A DNA stretch of 12,448 bases, taken from positions 1 to 12,448 of the forward strand of contig JBLHLB010000086.1 in the NCBI GenBank assembly GCA_047618505.1, in the 5' to 3' direction. The notes under the pieces were generated by a model. That model was given only the letters and a program-made list of their open reading frames with translations. It was not told the DNA's origin and ran no database searches. Each line of letters begins with the position of its first letter. Within the stretch, counting starts at the first letter, position 1. The translations under genes and the position numbers were made by a program. Shown one piece after another: positions 1 to 7,472 of this stretch. The DNA comes from JBLHLB01 sp047618505. GTDB lineage: Bacteria; Planctomycetota; UBA1135; GCA-002686595.

Positions 1-3000
1 AACATCTCGCGCCCGCTGGCGAAATTACGACCGCGCAGAGGGCTGTCGAAGTCGTCGGCGAAGTCCGTCAGCTCCCAGAACTTCTGGAAGGGCCGGCCCG
101 TCGTGGCCGCGCCGCCCTGGAGTTCGTCGGGTGAGTAGAAGCCAACCTTGCCCTGGGTGGCGACGCGAACCTCTCCGACCTTTTGGGCGCTAACGATGCC
201 GGCACGGTTGCCGAAGGAGTTGCGCACGTAGGTCAAGACGTCGGCCACTTCCTGATCACTGAGCATGCCGCCAAAGGGCGTCATGGGTACCAAACCCGGG
301 TACTTGACACCCTTGATCTCCATGGGCCCAAGCAGGCCGTTGAGGGAAATCATGATCAGGCGGTCCAGGTCTTCATTGACCCAAGGGGAATCGGCCAGGG
401 GCGGGAAGCCGCCGGCCTGGAGGCCAAGACCATCGGGTTGGTGGCAAGTGGAGCAATGCCCATCGCGCGCGTAGATCTCGGCGCCGCGTAGGTATTGCCC
501 GTGCGCGTCCTCTGCCAAGTGCTGTGGCACTTCGATGACGATCTTCTCCTCGATCATCTGTCCTTTGAGGTGCGCCTCGGCGGTGCGGTAGGGGGCGCGT
601 AGCCAGGGATCAGCCAGGATGCCTGTGGCCGTATTGAGCTTTACCTCAAGCGTCACGAGGGTCTCTGTTCCGTCCTTGAATTCGACGCGAGCCCCATCAA
701 TGCGATCCTCAAATTCCGGGCGATTCCAGATCGTGATCCAGTCGATAGAAACCGGCGGATCAAAGCGAACCTCGATCCAGGGATCCTTCCCGAAGGCGGT
801 GTGGCTAAAGTTCGAGCGTTCGCCGTCGACCAGATTGCCGATGGGGTATTCCCCGTTGTTGTACTCGCTGGATTGCGACAGCTGGGCGAGGTGGGTGATG
901 TTCGCTCCGGCGGAGATGACCTCCATCTCCGCCAGGTTGATGACGCGTTCATCGCCCGGGACTGTAATGCGGAAGGAGCTGACCTTCCCGTCGCTGATTT
1001 TGGGGTGGGTGAACTGGAGTTTGCGCCCGCGATTCTCGACCGCCACTCCCGTGGAATTCACCGCTTCGTCCTCGCTGGCATAGACCGCCTCGGCCGCCGT
1101 GAGAACCGCCAGGCCTTCCTCGCGATCAAGCCAGGATCCGGCAGTGATCGCCTCAAGCTGCACGCGACCGTGGGTGTCCCCTGCGGCCGCGACGAGCAGC
1201 TCGGGTTGGTCTTCCACGCGGTGTCCGTTGTAGCGCAGGACGCGGACGGCGGCGGCGCGCGCGCGGTGATCCTTGGCCTGAAGCAAACGCCGTAGCAAGC
1301 CCTCATCGACGCGGTCGAGTCCCCAGGTCACCCAGAGGGCTTCCAAGAGATGATGCTCGAAGTTCGGATCGTCCGTCTCGAGGCTCTCGACCCACTCCCG
1401 CAGGACCACCAGGACCTCATCGGCGTCACGTCCGCGAAGCTCCCGCCGTGTGCGGTAACGCGTGCGATACTCGTGCAACTTGAGATTCTCCAGCAGCGTC
1501 TCGATTGACGCCCCGTAGATATCTGCCGGCTCCACCAGCGGTCGACTCGGATAGGTGATGCGGTAGATACGCCCGTGGTCATGGTCGCGGTGGGGGTCGC
1601 GCGCGTTGTGCTGCATGTGCCCGATCAACGGGTTGTGCCAGTCCACAAGGTAGATCGAGCCATCGGGTGCGACTTCCATGTCCACCGGCCGGTAGTTGCC
1701 GTCGCTGGACTTGGTCAGATCCTGGCGGAAGGCGGTCCCGAAGCCCGTGCCGTCCTCGCTGACCTTGTGCTGCTTCGTTCCCAGGAAGCCAATGGTGTTG
1801 TTAAGCAGCATGTCGCCCTGAACTTCGTCGGGGAAATGGCTACTGATTAGGAATTCGATACCGGATGTCGGGCGCACGCGGTGGGCCGGCTCAATCAGGT
1901 TCTTGCTTCCGGGGGTCGACACGCCATAGCGCGGCTTGACCGTTCCGGGCAGCATCCACTCGGTCGTAGGGCCGGATGTGTGCAGGAAAAAGTGCTGCCC
2001 CCAGTCATCGAATGCGACCCCCCAGGGGTTCGGAATCGACAGTTGGGCGTGGCGCTCCAGGTGCTTGCGCTGGGGAGAAAAGCGATAGAAACCGCCGTTG
2101 GTTCCACGCACGGTGCCGTAGGGGGTCTCTACGCTTGTGCGCAGGAAAGTGCCCTCGCACATGATGATCGCGCCGGAGGGATCTGCGCAGTAGGCGCCGA
2201 TGGCATGGTGCGTATCGTGGTCGTCGAATCCACTGAAGATGACCTCGCGCTTGTCGGCCTTGTCATCGCCATCGGTATCAGAGAGCAGGACCAGGTTGAC
2301 TCCCTGGGAGAGGTAGACGCCCTCGGGGGCGAACTCGAAGCCCATCGGTAGGTGCAGACCATCGGCCCAAATCGTCTGCTTGTCAGCCTTACCGTCGTTG
2401 TCGGTGTCTTCGAGGATTAGAAGCTTGTCGTCCGGCCGCTCATCCCCCGGGAGGTAGTGGGGATAGCTCGGCATCGTCGCCACCCACAGTCGCCCGCGGT
2501 TGTCGAAGGACATCTGTACAGGGTTGGCGAGGTCGGGGAATTCGACTTCCGTGGCCCATTGTTCAATCAGGTAGCCCTCGGGCACTTCGATGGTGGCCAG
2601 GGCCTCTTCGCCTTCGAGGAACGTTAGCGCACCGTTCTTTCCGCTGAGTGTGTAGTTCGTTTCCACCGGCGGCAGTACCGTCGTTTCCGCATCGCGGGCG
2701 ACCAAATCGATCTCTCGCCCCTCCGTCGCAGCCCAGATCGCTTCATCGCGGATGAGAGTCATCTCGCGCATTTTCTCGATCTCAAAGGGGTAGTTCGCGG
2801 GACCAAAAGGATTGTAGCGGCGACCGAAGACGTGGACTCCGTTGGGGACCTTGAAGTCGTTGATCCAGAACCAGTTCTTCTCCGTAACGGCCGCGTGGAT
2901 CAGCTCGCGATGTTCGGCCGCCTGGTCGGTGGACGGCCCGAAGATGCCGCCGATGAGAAACTCTGCGAGCTGTCCATAGCCCGCGTCATTCAAGAGAGCA

Positions 3001-3719
3001 CCATCCCCAGTCAAGGGCCGGGGCGATTCCGCGTACCACTCCAGAGAGGCGTTATAGGTGTTGATGAAGGGGACGCCATTCTCAGTCGCGACCGCGCCCA
3101 TGACCGTTGTATAGGCGGCCAGGTTGGAGTTCTGGAGCTGGCCATCCGGCAGGCCCAGGGAGCGCGATCGATCCTCGAAGGCGGTGGGGGAGACAAGGAC
3201 GAGCTGAGGAGGCGTGTCGCCTCCGTAGTTTTGCCCCTGGGTGTGCTTTAGAAAGGCGTCCAACTCCGCGCGGAAGTTGTCGAGCCCCGCCAACCCCTGA
3301 AAGGACTCGCTAAATCCGAAGAAGCAAATCAGAACGTCCGGCTCGAGTCGTGTCAGCCATTCCTCGTCTGTCTCGAAGTGTCCGACCCCATCGGCGGCTC
3401 TCCCCTCTGAATAGGGACCGATGAAGGCCTCGGCTCCCGCAAAACCCAATTGATCCGCACGGCCTGAATGCGGCCGAAAGCTGGGGGTGTTGCCCTCGTC
3501 GCAGAGGTTTCGCACCACGAGTTGCAGTTCGGGATAGCGTACGTGCAGCTCTGTCTCGAAGTGCCCGAAGTGCTGCATGCGCGAGCCAAGCCCGCCACCC
3601 AGGAGCATTACCCGGGCACCGGGTTCTAGCTGAATCCCTTCGCTTGCTTGGGCGCCAGACGGTACCGACGGAAGGGGGAGCAGGAGCGCAGCTAGAACAG
3701 TAGCGTTCAGAATCATCAT
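1..3719 (-). CDS. PVC-type heme-binding CxxCH protein with N-terminal SGNH-like domain (C-terminus outside window)
   Basis: A single open frame runs without a stop from ATG 3719 (or ATG 3716) to the window edge, giving 1239 codons plus two bases. Residues 1-25 form a signal peptide (hydrophobic core, then SGAQA), so the protein is exported. Residues 30-260 are a degenerate SGNH/GDSL-like fold. About 378-720 is the membrane-bound-dehydrogenase-type beta-propeller of planctomycetes, with Asp-rich repeats (EDTDNDGKAD, SDTDGDDKAD) and the signature DWHNPLIGHMQHN from residue 693. A HEAT-like helical region follows (about 730-880), then a discoidin/F5-8C-like domain (about 885-1030). A class I cytochrome c domain has heme motif CSTCH at residues 1089-1093 (bases 441-455). 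The last visible residues, RNFASGREM, resemble the start of a second cytochrome c domain, as is usual in this family. The probable role is an extracytoplasmic oxidoreductase passing electrons to heme; the substrate is unknown, with sugars or polyols plausible. The discoidin-like domain suggests glycan binding. No clear Shine-Dalgarno site precedes the start. Confidence 0.9.
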   Translation of the reverse strand, partial: MMILNATVLAALLLPLPSVPSGAQASEGIQLEPGARVMLLGGGLGSRMQHFGHFETELHVRYPELQLVVRNLCDEGNTPSFRPHSGRADQLGFAGAEAFIGPYSEGRAADGVGHFETDEEWLTRLEPDVLICFFGFSESFQGLAGLDNFRAELDAFLKHTQGQNYGGDTPPQLVLVSPTAFEDRSRSLGLPDGQLQNSNLAAYTTVMGAVATENGVPFINTYNASLEWYAESPRPLTGDGALLNDAGYGQLAEFLIGGIFGPSTDQAAEHRELIHAAVTEKNWFWINDFKVPNGVHVFGRRYNPFGPANYPFEIEKMREMTLIRDEAIWAATEGREIDLVARDAETTVLPPVETNYTLSGKNGALTFLEGEEALATIEVPEGYLIEQWATEVEFPDLANPVQMSFDNRGRLWVATMPSYPHYLPGDERPDDKLLILEDTDNDGKADKQTIWADGLHLPMGFEFAPEGVYLSQGVNLVLLSDTDGDDKADKREVIFSGFDDHDTHHAIGAYCADPSGAIIMCEGTFLRTSVETPYGTVRGTNGGFYRFSPQRKHLERHAQLSIPNPWGVAFDDWGQHFFLHTSGPTTEWMLPGTVKPRYGVSTPGSKNLIEPAHRVRPTSGIEFLISSHFPDEVQGDMLLNNTIGFLGTKQHKVSEDGTGFGTAFRQDLTKSSDGNYRPVDMEVAPDGSIYLVDWHNPLIGHMQHNARDPHRDHDHGRIYRITYPSRPLVEPADIYGASIETLLENLKLHEYRTRYRTRRELRGRDADEVLVVLREWVESLETDDPNFEHHLLEALWVTWGLDRVDEGLLRRLLQAKDHRARAAAVRVLRYNGHRVEDQPELLVAAAGDTHGRVQLEAITAGSWLDREEGLAVLTAAEAVYASEDEAVNSTGVAVENRGRKLQFTHPKISDGKVSSFRITVPGDERVINLAEMEVISAGANITHLAQLSQSSEYNNGEYPIGNLVDGERSNFSHTAFGKDPWIEVRFDPPVSIDWITIWNRPEFEDRIDGARVEFKDGTETLVTLEVKLNTATGILADPWLRAPYRTAEAHLKGQMIEEKIVIEVPQHLAEDAHGQYLRGAEIYARDGHCSTCHQPDGLGLQAGGFPPLADSPWVNEDLDRLIMISLNGLLGPMEIKGVKYPGLVPMTPFGGMLSDQEVADVLTYVRNSFGNRAGIVSAQKVGEVRVATQGKVGFYSPDELQGGAATTGRPFQKFWELTDFADDFDSPLRGRNFASGREM

Positions 3720-4367
3720 CGGGGAGATTGAAGGAGGGGGTGGCGCAGGGGGACAGAGGCGCGTCAGGCAGCATCCTACGCTACCGCGCGGCCACCGGCA
3801 TAATTCGCCCCGAGTCCCTGGCGGCTTTTCGCTCCTTCCCCCGGTTGGGACGGATGCGACGGACGTCTGGTTTTTACTTGCTGCGACCAGCGAGTTGAGC
3901 ACGCGCCCCCGCGAGGGGCATGTTCGCGCTGGCGAGGTAGTCAGGGAGCATGACTCGGTTGCCCAGGATCCACACGGCACAACCGTAGTCCTGAAAGGCC
4001 GTCACAAGGTCCAGAATGGTTTGGTAGCGAGTAGAGAATTCACCGGTGCGAGGGTGTTGTCGGACCAGCCGGGGTGTGTGGACCAGTAGGCTCCGTTCTG
4101 GTAATGATCGCGGCGACAGGCGACTCCCCACGTTTCCCCGCTCTCCAATGGCAGTTCGGCGAGTCATAGGGCCTATCCCTGCATCCGCGGCGGTCCTGAT
4201 GTCGTGGCTACGGATTGGGAAGCTCTTGTTCCGCCGGGCAAGTGGTGTGGAGGGCAAGATTCAGAGGCAAGCGTGTACGGCTAGCAGTTGATTCCGTGGA
4301 GAGCGCGCTTTTGTATGCTGATCGCCCCTCACATCCGTCCCCTCCCGCTATCACTTCCGCTTTGCAA
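3720..4367. other. 648-bp region without an intact gene
   Basis: This separates the divergently transcribed cytochrome gene (minus, start 3719) and DUF1080 gene (plus, start 4368). Its central part holds a broken minus-strand reading frame, listed separately. The flanks, 3720-3873 and 4167-4367, should contain the promoters of the two divergent genes. I see no convincing -35/-10 pair in either: TATGCT at about 4315 is a possible -10 for the plus gene, but the nearest TTGATT lies about 20 bases upstream, a longer spacer than usual. No repeat or RNA gene was recognised. Confidence 0.5.
3874..4166 (-). pseudogene. Decayed protein-coding remnant, function unassigned
   Basis: Two minus-strand frames join into one protein-like text. 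Just after an in-frame TGA at 4164-4166, one frame reads LAELPLESGETWGVA, then CRRDHYQNGAYWSTHPGW and SDNT. Near 4040-4050 the sense moves to another frame, which reads RTGEFSTRYQTILDLVTAFQ, then DYGCAVWILGNR, and ends at TAA 3874-3876. Continuing in the first frame past the junction gives composition unlike a protein. Before the TGA, a third stretch reading SHDIRTAADAGIGPMT may belong to the same ancestor. The visible part would be the C-terminal end of a longer enzyme. The YWSTHPGW stretch and the closing alpha/beta pattern recall secreted carbohydrate enzymes such as polysaccharide deacetylase-like proteins, but I cannot assign a family. A chance open frame in high-GC DNA is the alternative. 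Confidence 0.35.
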
Positions 4368-5048
4368 ATGAAACGACTCCTGACCGTTCTCCTGATCTCT
4401 GCCCTGTCTGCGTGCCAGTCGGCACCGAAGACGATCGCCCTCTTCAATGGGGATGACTTGAGCGGCTGGCACGCCGACGTTCCCGCGGCAGACAACAACC
4501 CGGACATCACGCCTTCCTTCGCGGTAGAAGATGGCTTGCTAATCAGTCGCGGCAAGCCTGAGGGGCACCTCATTACCGACGAGGTGTACTCGAACTATCG
4601 ACTGGCCGTGGAGTACCGTTGGTCGGGAGAGCCGGGAAACTGTGGAGTGCTCGTGCATGCGTCGGTTTCCCGTCGCCTCTACGCGATGTTCCCCCAATCC
4701 ATCGAGTGCCAAATGCATGTGGGAAACGCCGGGGACTTCTGGTGCATCGGCGAGGACATCGCCGTGGAGGACATGCTGGCGCGCCGCGGCCCGGAAGAAA
4801 AGTGGGGCGTTGACGAAGGCATGGCTCGCCGTGTGCGCAATACGACGGACGACTCTGAGAACCCCGTGGGCGAGTGGAACCGCATGGAGATTGAGTGCCG
4901 CGACCGAAGTGTGACCGTCTGGGTCAACGGCGATCTCGTTAACGAAGGCTTTGACTGCACGGCCAACAGCGGGCAGATCGCGCTCCAGGCCGAAGGGGCA
5001 GCCTGCGAGTTTAGGCTGGTGGAGTTGACACCGCTTGTGATGGACTGA
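4368..5048 (+). CDS. DUF1080 (3-keto-disaccharide hydrolase-like) lipoprotein
   Basis: This 226-residue protein has a short signal peptide ending in a lipobox, LSAC, with Cys16 as the lipidated residue, so it is probably membrane-anchored and faces the periplasm. The start at ATG 4368 was chosen because it begins the signal peptide directly (MKRLLTVLLI); the frame is open upstream to 4215, but that part has no signal-like character. The mature part is one DUF1080 jelly-roll domain, showing the family's opening motif LFNGDDLSGWH (residues 25-35), a core CGVLVHAS (92-99), the SIECQMHVGNAGDF block (111-124), the EWNRMEIECRD strand (about 159-169), and the closing SGQIALQAEGA. Characterised DUF1080 members act on 3-keto-glycosides, the products of sugar oxidation, while many planctomycete paralogues are untested. 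The neighbouring secreted dehydrogenase-like cytochrome fits an oxidise-then-cleave pathway, but that link is inferred. No Shine-Dalgarno site is visible before the start. Confidence 0.88.
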   Translation: MKRLLTVLLISALSACQSAPKTIALFNGDDLSGWHADVPAADNNPDITPSFAVEDGLLISRGKPEGHLITDEVYSNYRLAVEYRWSGEPGNCGVLVHASVSRRLYAMFPQSIECQMHVGNAGDFWCIGEDIAVEDMLARRGPEEKWGVDEGMARRVRNTTDDSENPVGEWNRMEIECRDRSVTVWVNGDLVNEGFDCTANSGQIALQAEGAACEFRLVELTPLVMD

Positions 5049-5063
5049 GCCGCGGGGCTTGCC

Positions 5064-5093
5064 CTATTGGGGAAAGCCCTACTGGGGAAAGCC
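5064..5093. repeat. 15-bp tandem duplication spanning the stop codon of the alpha/beta hydrolase
   Basis: Read on the minus strand, GGCTTTCCCCAGTAG (5093-5079) is followed at once by GGCTTTCCCCAATAG (5078-5064), with 14 of 15 bases identical. Each unit encodes Gly-Phe-Pro-Gln-stop, so the gene's last four codons and its stop exist twice, in frame. A more diverged related stretch (GGGGAAGCAG) lies just upstream in the gene. Confidence 0.85.
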
Positions 5094-5912
5094 CTGCTTC
5101 CCCAGCCACGGCACAACGATAGATGTCATGGCCTCGAGTCCCTCGCCGCTAAAGGAATGATCTACTCCGGCGAGGGCGTGCATCTCTGCATGCCCATTGG
5201 ATGCGCTGTGGATCTCGCGGGAGTCCGTGATCGGCACAACGTCATCCTTGTCGCCGTGGACAATGAGCCAGGGGACGCGGATCCTAGGGGCCCTGTCGAC
5301 AACGGTGCCGATGGACTCCATGTCCCTCGAAAACTTGGGTCCGATGGTTCGTCCCGGCTTGCCCAACATGAGCTCCCCCGGGTTGAGGTGACCGAAGAGG
5401 CGCGTTGCGAACGCGGCCGTGTGTACCATGCCTGCGAGGGATACAAGAACTTCGATACGCGCATCGCTGGCGGCGCTCAGCACGCCGACGGCGGCGCCCA
5501 TGCTTTGTCCGATGTAACCCATACGCCAACCTTCAAAGTCGTCCATCACGGCGCGCAGATCTTCGACCTCCTTTGTGATGGTCGAGTCCAGGAAGGAGCC
5601 TTCGGATTCCCCATTGCCCGTGAAGGCAATGCGTAGCGAGGCGACGCCGACTTTCCCGAGTTCACGGGACAGGGCTTCTGACCAGGGGCGATCCTTGTCC
5701 GACGTTAGTCCGTGCCCAATTACGATCAGGTTGCGGGAGCCCTCGGACCCGGGGGTCCAGCTTGTGGCGATAAGCTCGCCCTGTCGGTTGCGGATGTTGG
5801 CGTACACTGGATTCAAAGATTGCCTGGGGTGAGCCTGCTCGAAAGCGCAGGGACCGCGCCTACAACCGAAGATTCCCGTGCGGTGAGGCACGGCAACCAG
5901 GGAATACGGCAC
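5079..5912 (-). CDS. Alpha/beta hydrolase (serine hydrolase)
   Basis: The 277-residue frame shows a complete alpha/beta-hydrolase catalytic set: oxyanion region GHGLTSDKD (from residue 66), nucleophile elbow GQSMG with Ser137, acid region HGDKDDVVP with Asp223, and His252 in GVDHSF. It resembles small cytoplasmic esterase/acyl-peptidase-like hydrolases of the prolyl-oligopeptidase-like or BAAT-like type; the substrate cannot be predicted. The start is uncertain. GTG 5912 gives the longest form, but the first 32 residues look non-conserved and are not a signal peptide. TTG 5816 or GTG 5807, just before YANIRNRQGELIATSW where the family's first strand begins, would give about 245 residues. No start has a good Shine-Dalgarno site. 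The gene converges on the DUF1080 gene with a 30-bp gap and diverges from the SGNH gene at 6009 with 96 bases between. Its 3' end is duplicated (see the 15-bp repeat). Confidence 0.85.
   Translation of the reverse strand: MPYSLVAVPHRTGIFGCRRGPCAFEQAHPRQSLNPVYANIRNRQGELIATSWTPGSEGSRNLIVIGHGLTSDKDRPWSEALSRELGKVGVASLRIAFTGNGESEGSFLDSTITKEVEDLRAVMDDFEGWRMGYIGQSMGAAVGVLSAASDARIEVLVSLAGMVHTAAFATRLFGHLNPGELMLGKPGRTIGPKFSRDMESIGTVVDRAPRIRVPWLIVHGDKDDVVPITDSREIHSASNGHAEMHALAGVDHSFSGEGLEAMTSIVVPWLGKQGFPQ
5084..5103. terminator. Possible hairpin between convergent genes
   Basis: GGGGAA and TTCCCC pair around an inner GC/GC step with a three-base loop and one bulged A. The hairpin lies at the very 3' end of the minus-strand hydrolase gene, about 35 bases past the DUF1080 stop, so it could end plus-strand transcripts. 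It has no U-rich tail, and it is built from the local repeat, so it may be only a by-product of that duplication. Confidence 0.25.
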
Positions 5913-6008
5913 CTAGGAATGTAGCGCGGCGGCTTGTGGGGAGCGACAGTGCCTGGGAGAATGCGAGTCGATGGCTTCCGCGCCGATGGACTTCAACGGA
6001 GTTGACCC

Positions 6009-7376
6009 ATGACCAAGACCCTTCGCCCTGTCCTTTTGTTGCTCCTAGCACTGGCGCTTTGGCAACCGCTCAGCGCCCAGCGCTACCAACGGGAGATTCA
6101 AACCTGGGTTGCCCAGGACGCCCTGCAGTCACCTCCGAAGGACGCGTTGCTCTTCGTGGGCAGTTCGAGCATCCTGCGCTGGAGCTCGTTGCAATGCAGT
6201 TTTGCGGAATACGAAGTGATCCAACGCGGGTTCGGCGGCTCACAGTTCTCGGACCTGAACGGCTACGTGGACCAGATCGTGCTGCCCTACGCACCCAAGG
6301 CGATCGTCGTGTTCGAGGGGGCAAACGACGTCGCCTCAGGCAAGTCCGCCGAGGAAGTGTTCCGTGACTACCTGGAGTTCGTGCGCCTCGTACACAGCGG
6401 GCAAGATCAGGCGCGTGCGTCGATTCCGATCTTCTTCATCGGGATTACGCCGACGCCCAGCCGCTGGGCGATGTGGTCCACGAGCGCCGAAGTCAACCGC
6501 ATGGTCCGCTCGCATGCGGCAGGCCATGGGGCACTGCACTACATCGATGTGCCCAAGCTCTTTCTGGCGACCGGGGAGCCACCTTCAGAGACCAAATTCG
6601 TCTCTGATCTTCTGCACCTCAATCCAGCGGGGTACGAGCTGTTTTCCGGTGCGATCTACGCAAGCGTTACGGCTGCGTTGCCTTCAGAACGTCCCTACAA
6701 GCCCAATCCGTTACACCCGGCCAAGACCGAACGGATTCTGATAGATCTTGGACCGGGAAGTGCCGCGCAGGGCGGGCACAGCGTCGGACCGGATGTGCGC
6801 GGCAATCGTTGGAATAACTGGCACGAAGTGGAAACTGGCCAGTGGATTCTTCCCGGTGAGAAGATGGTGAATCTGATGACCTCGAAGGGCGCGCCCTCGG
6901 GGATTGACCTTGTGATTGCCGGTGCCTTCCGGGCCAGGGAGAACGCTCCGATGATCGATACGACCGAGGTCAGCCTGGGCAATCTAGACCGCTCTTCGGC
7001 GACAAAGGACACCTTCTATTGTGGCGCTGCCGGTCGCGCAGGTGGCCTGACCTTTCATGGGCTGGATCCGAGTCTCGCCTACACGCTACGCCTCTTTGGC
7101 GCGGAGGACTCAAAGGGGCAGGAGATCACACGCTTCACCGTCAACGTAGGCGGATTGGGCGGTATTGAAGATCTGCGGACTTCGGCGGCCATCGACGGGG
7201 ATGATGGGGGTGACGGGAATCGGGGCTCCAATCGCGTCGCGGTATACGAACACCTGCACCCCGATGCTTATGGACAATTATTCCTTGAAGTCAGGTGCCT
7301 AGAGGGCAAGTACGCCTATCTTGGGGCACTCGAACTCGCGGTGGAAGAGAACCCTTTTGTTTACCGGATCTTCTAA
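6009..7376 (+). CDS. Secreted SGNH/GDSL hydrolase with C-terminal beta-sandwich-like domain
   Basis: This 455-residue protein begins with a signal peptide (residues 1-23, ending in PLSAQ). The SGNH domain covers about 25-230 with all four blocks intact: GSSS (nucleophile probably Ser53), Gly76/77 in GFGGSQ, Asn106 in GAND, and Asp200-x-x-His203 in DLLHLNPAGY. It should act on an ester outside the cytoplasm, most likely an acyl group on a polysaccharide, as for related secreted SGNH esterases. About 238-450 is a separate domain that opens ILIDLGPG and contains GNRWNNW, a pattern I associate with beta-sandwich modules in secreted PVC-bacterial proteins; its ligand is unknown. ATG 6009 is supported by CGGAG about 9 bases upstream, one of the better ribosome-binding sites here. 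A weak promoter-like pair (TTGTGG 5934, GAGAAT 5957, 17-bp spacer) lies upstream. The next SGNH gene follows after 96 bases, so the two may be co-transcribed. Confidence 0.88.
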   Translation: MTKTLRPVLLLLLALALWQPLSAQRYQREIQTWVAQDALQSPPKDALLFVGSSSILRWSSLQCSFAEYEVIQRGFGGSQFSDLNGYVDQIVLPYAPKAIVVFEGANDVASGKSAEEVFRDYLEFVRLVHSGQDQARASIPIFFIGITPTPSRWAMWSTSAEVNRMVRSHAAGHGALHYIDVPKLFLATGEPPSETKFVSDLLHLNPAGYELFSGAIYASVTAALPSERPYKPNPLHPAKTERILIDLGPGSAAQGGHSVGPDVRGNRWNNWHEVETGQWILPGEKMVNLMTSKGAPSGIDLVIAGAFRARENAPMIDTTEVSLGNLDRSSATKDTFYCGAAGRAGGLTFHGLDPSLAYTLRLFGAEDSKGQEITRFTVNVGGLGGIEDLRTSAAIDGDDGGDGNRGSNRVAVYEHLHPDAYGQLFLEVRCLEGKYAYLGALELAVEENPFVYRIF

Positions 7377-7407
7377 GCGAGCTCCCCTGCATCTCCCGAT
7401 CACGCTC

Positions 7408-7433
7408 CCCTTCTACGGGTCCCTTCTACGGGT
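7408..7433. repeat. 13-bp perfect tandem duplication
   Basis: CCCTTCTACGGGT occurs twice head-to-tail (7408-7420 and 7421-7433) and is followed by a partial third copy, CCCTT. It lies in the 96-bp gap between the two SGNH hydrolase genes, about 40 bases before the second start. No regulatory role can be inferred from sequence alone. Confidence 0.9.
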
Positions 7434-7472
7434 CCCTTGGCGTAGACATTCCCCCGTAACCTCGATCCGTTC

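Noticed and set aside
183..1306. Several plus- and minus-strand open frames of 80-160 codons inside 1-3700
   Set aside because: They lie antisense or out of frame to the continuous cytochrome gene and have no recognisable motifs; high GC content makes such shadows common.
3310..3774. A 154-codon minus-strand frame starting upstream of the cytochrome start
   Set aside because: It is out of frame with the SGNH-like head and signal peptide that begin at 3719, has arginine-rich text without domain character, and overlaps the real gene.
4215..4367. Longer N-terminus for the DUF1080 protein
   Set aside because: The 51 extra residues would bury the lipobox signal peptide that begins at ATG 4368.
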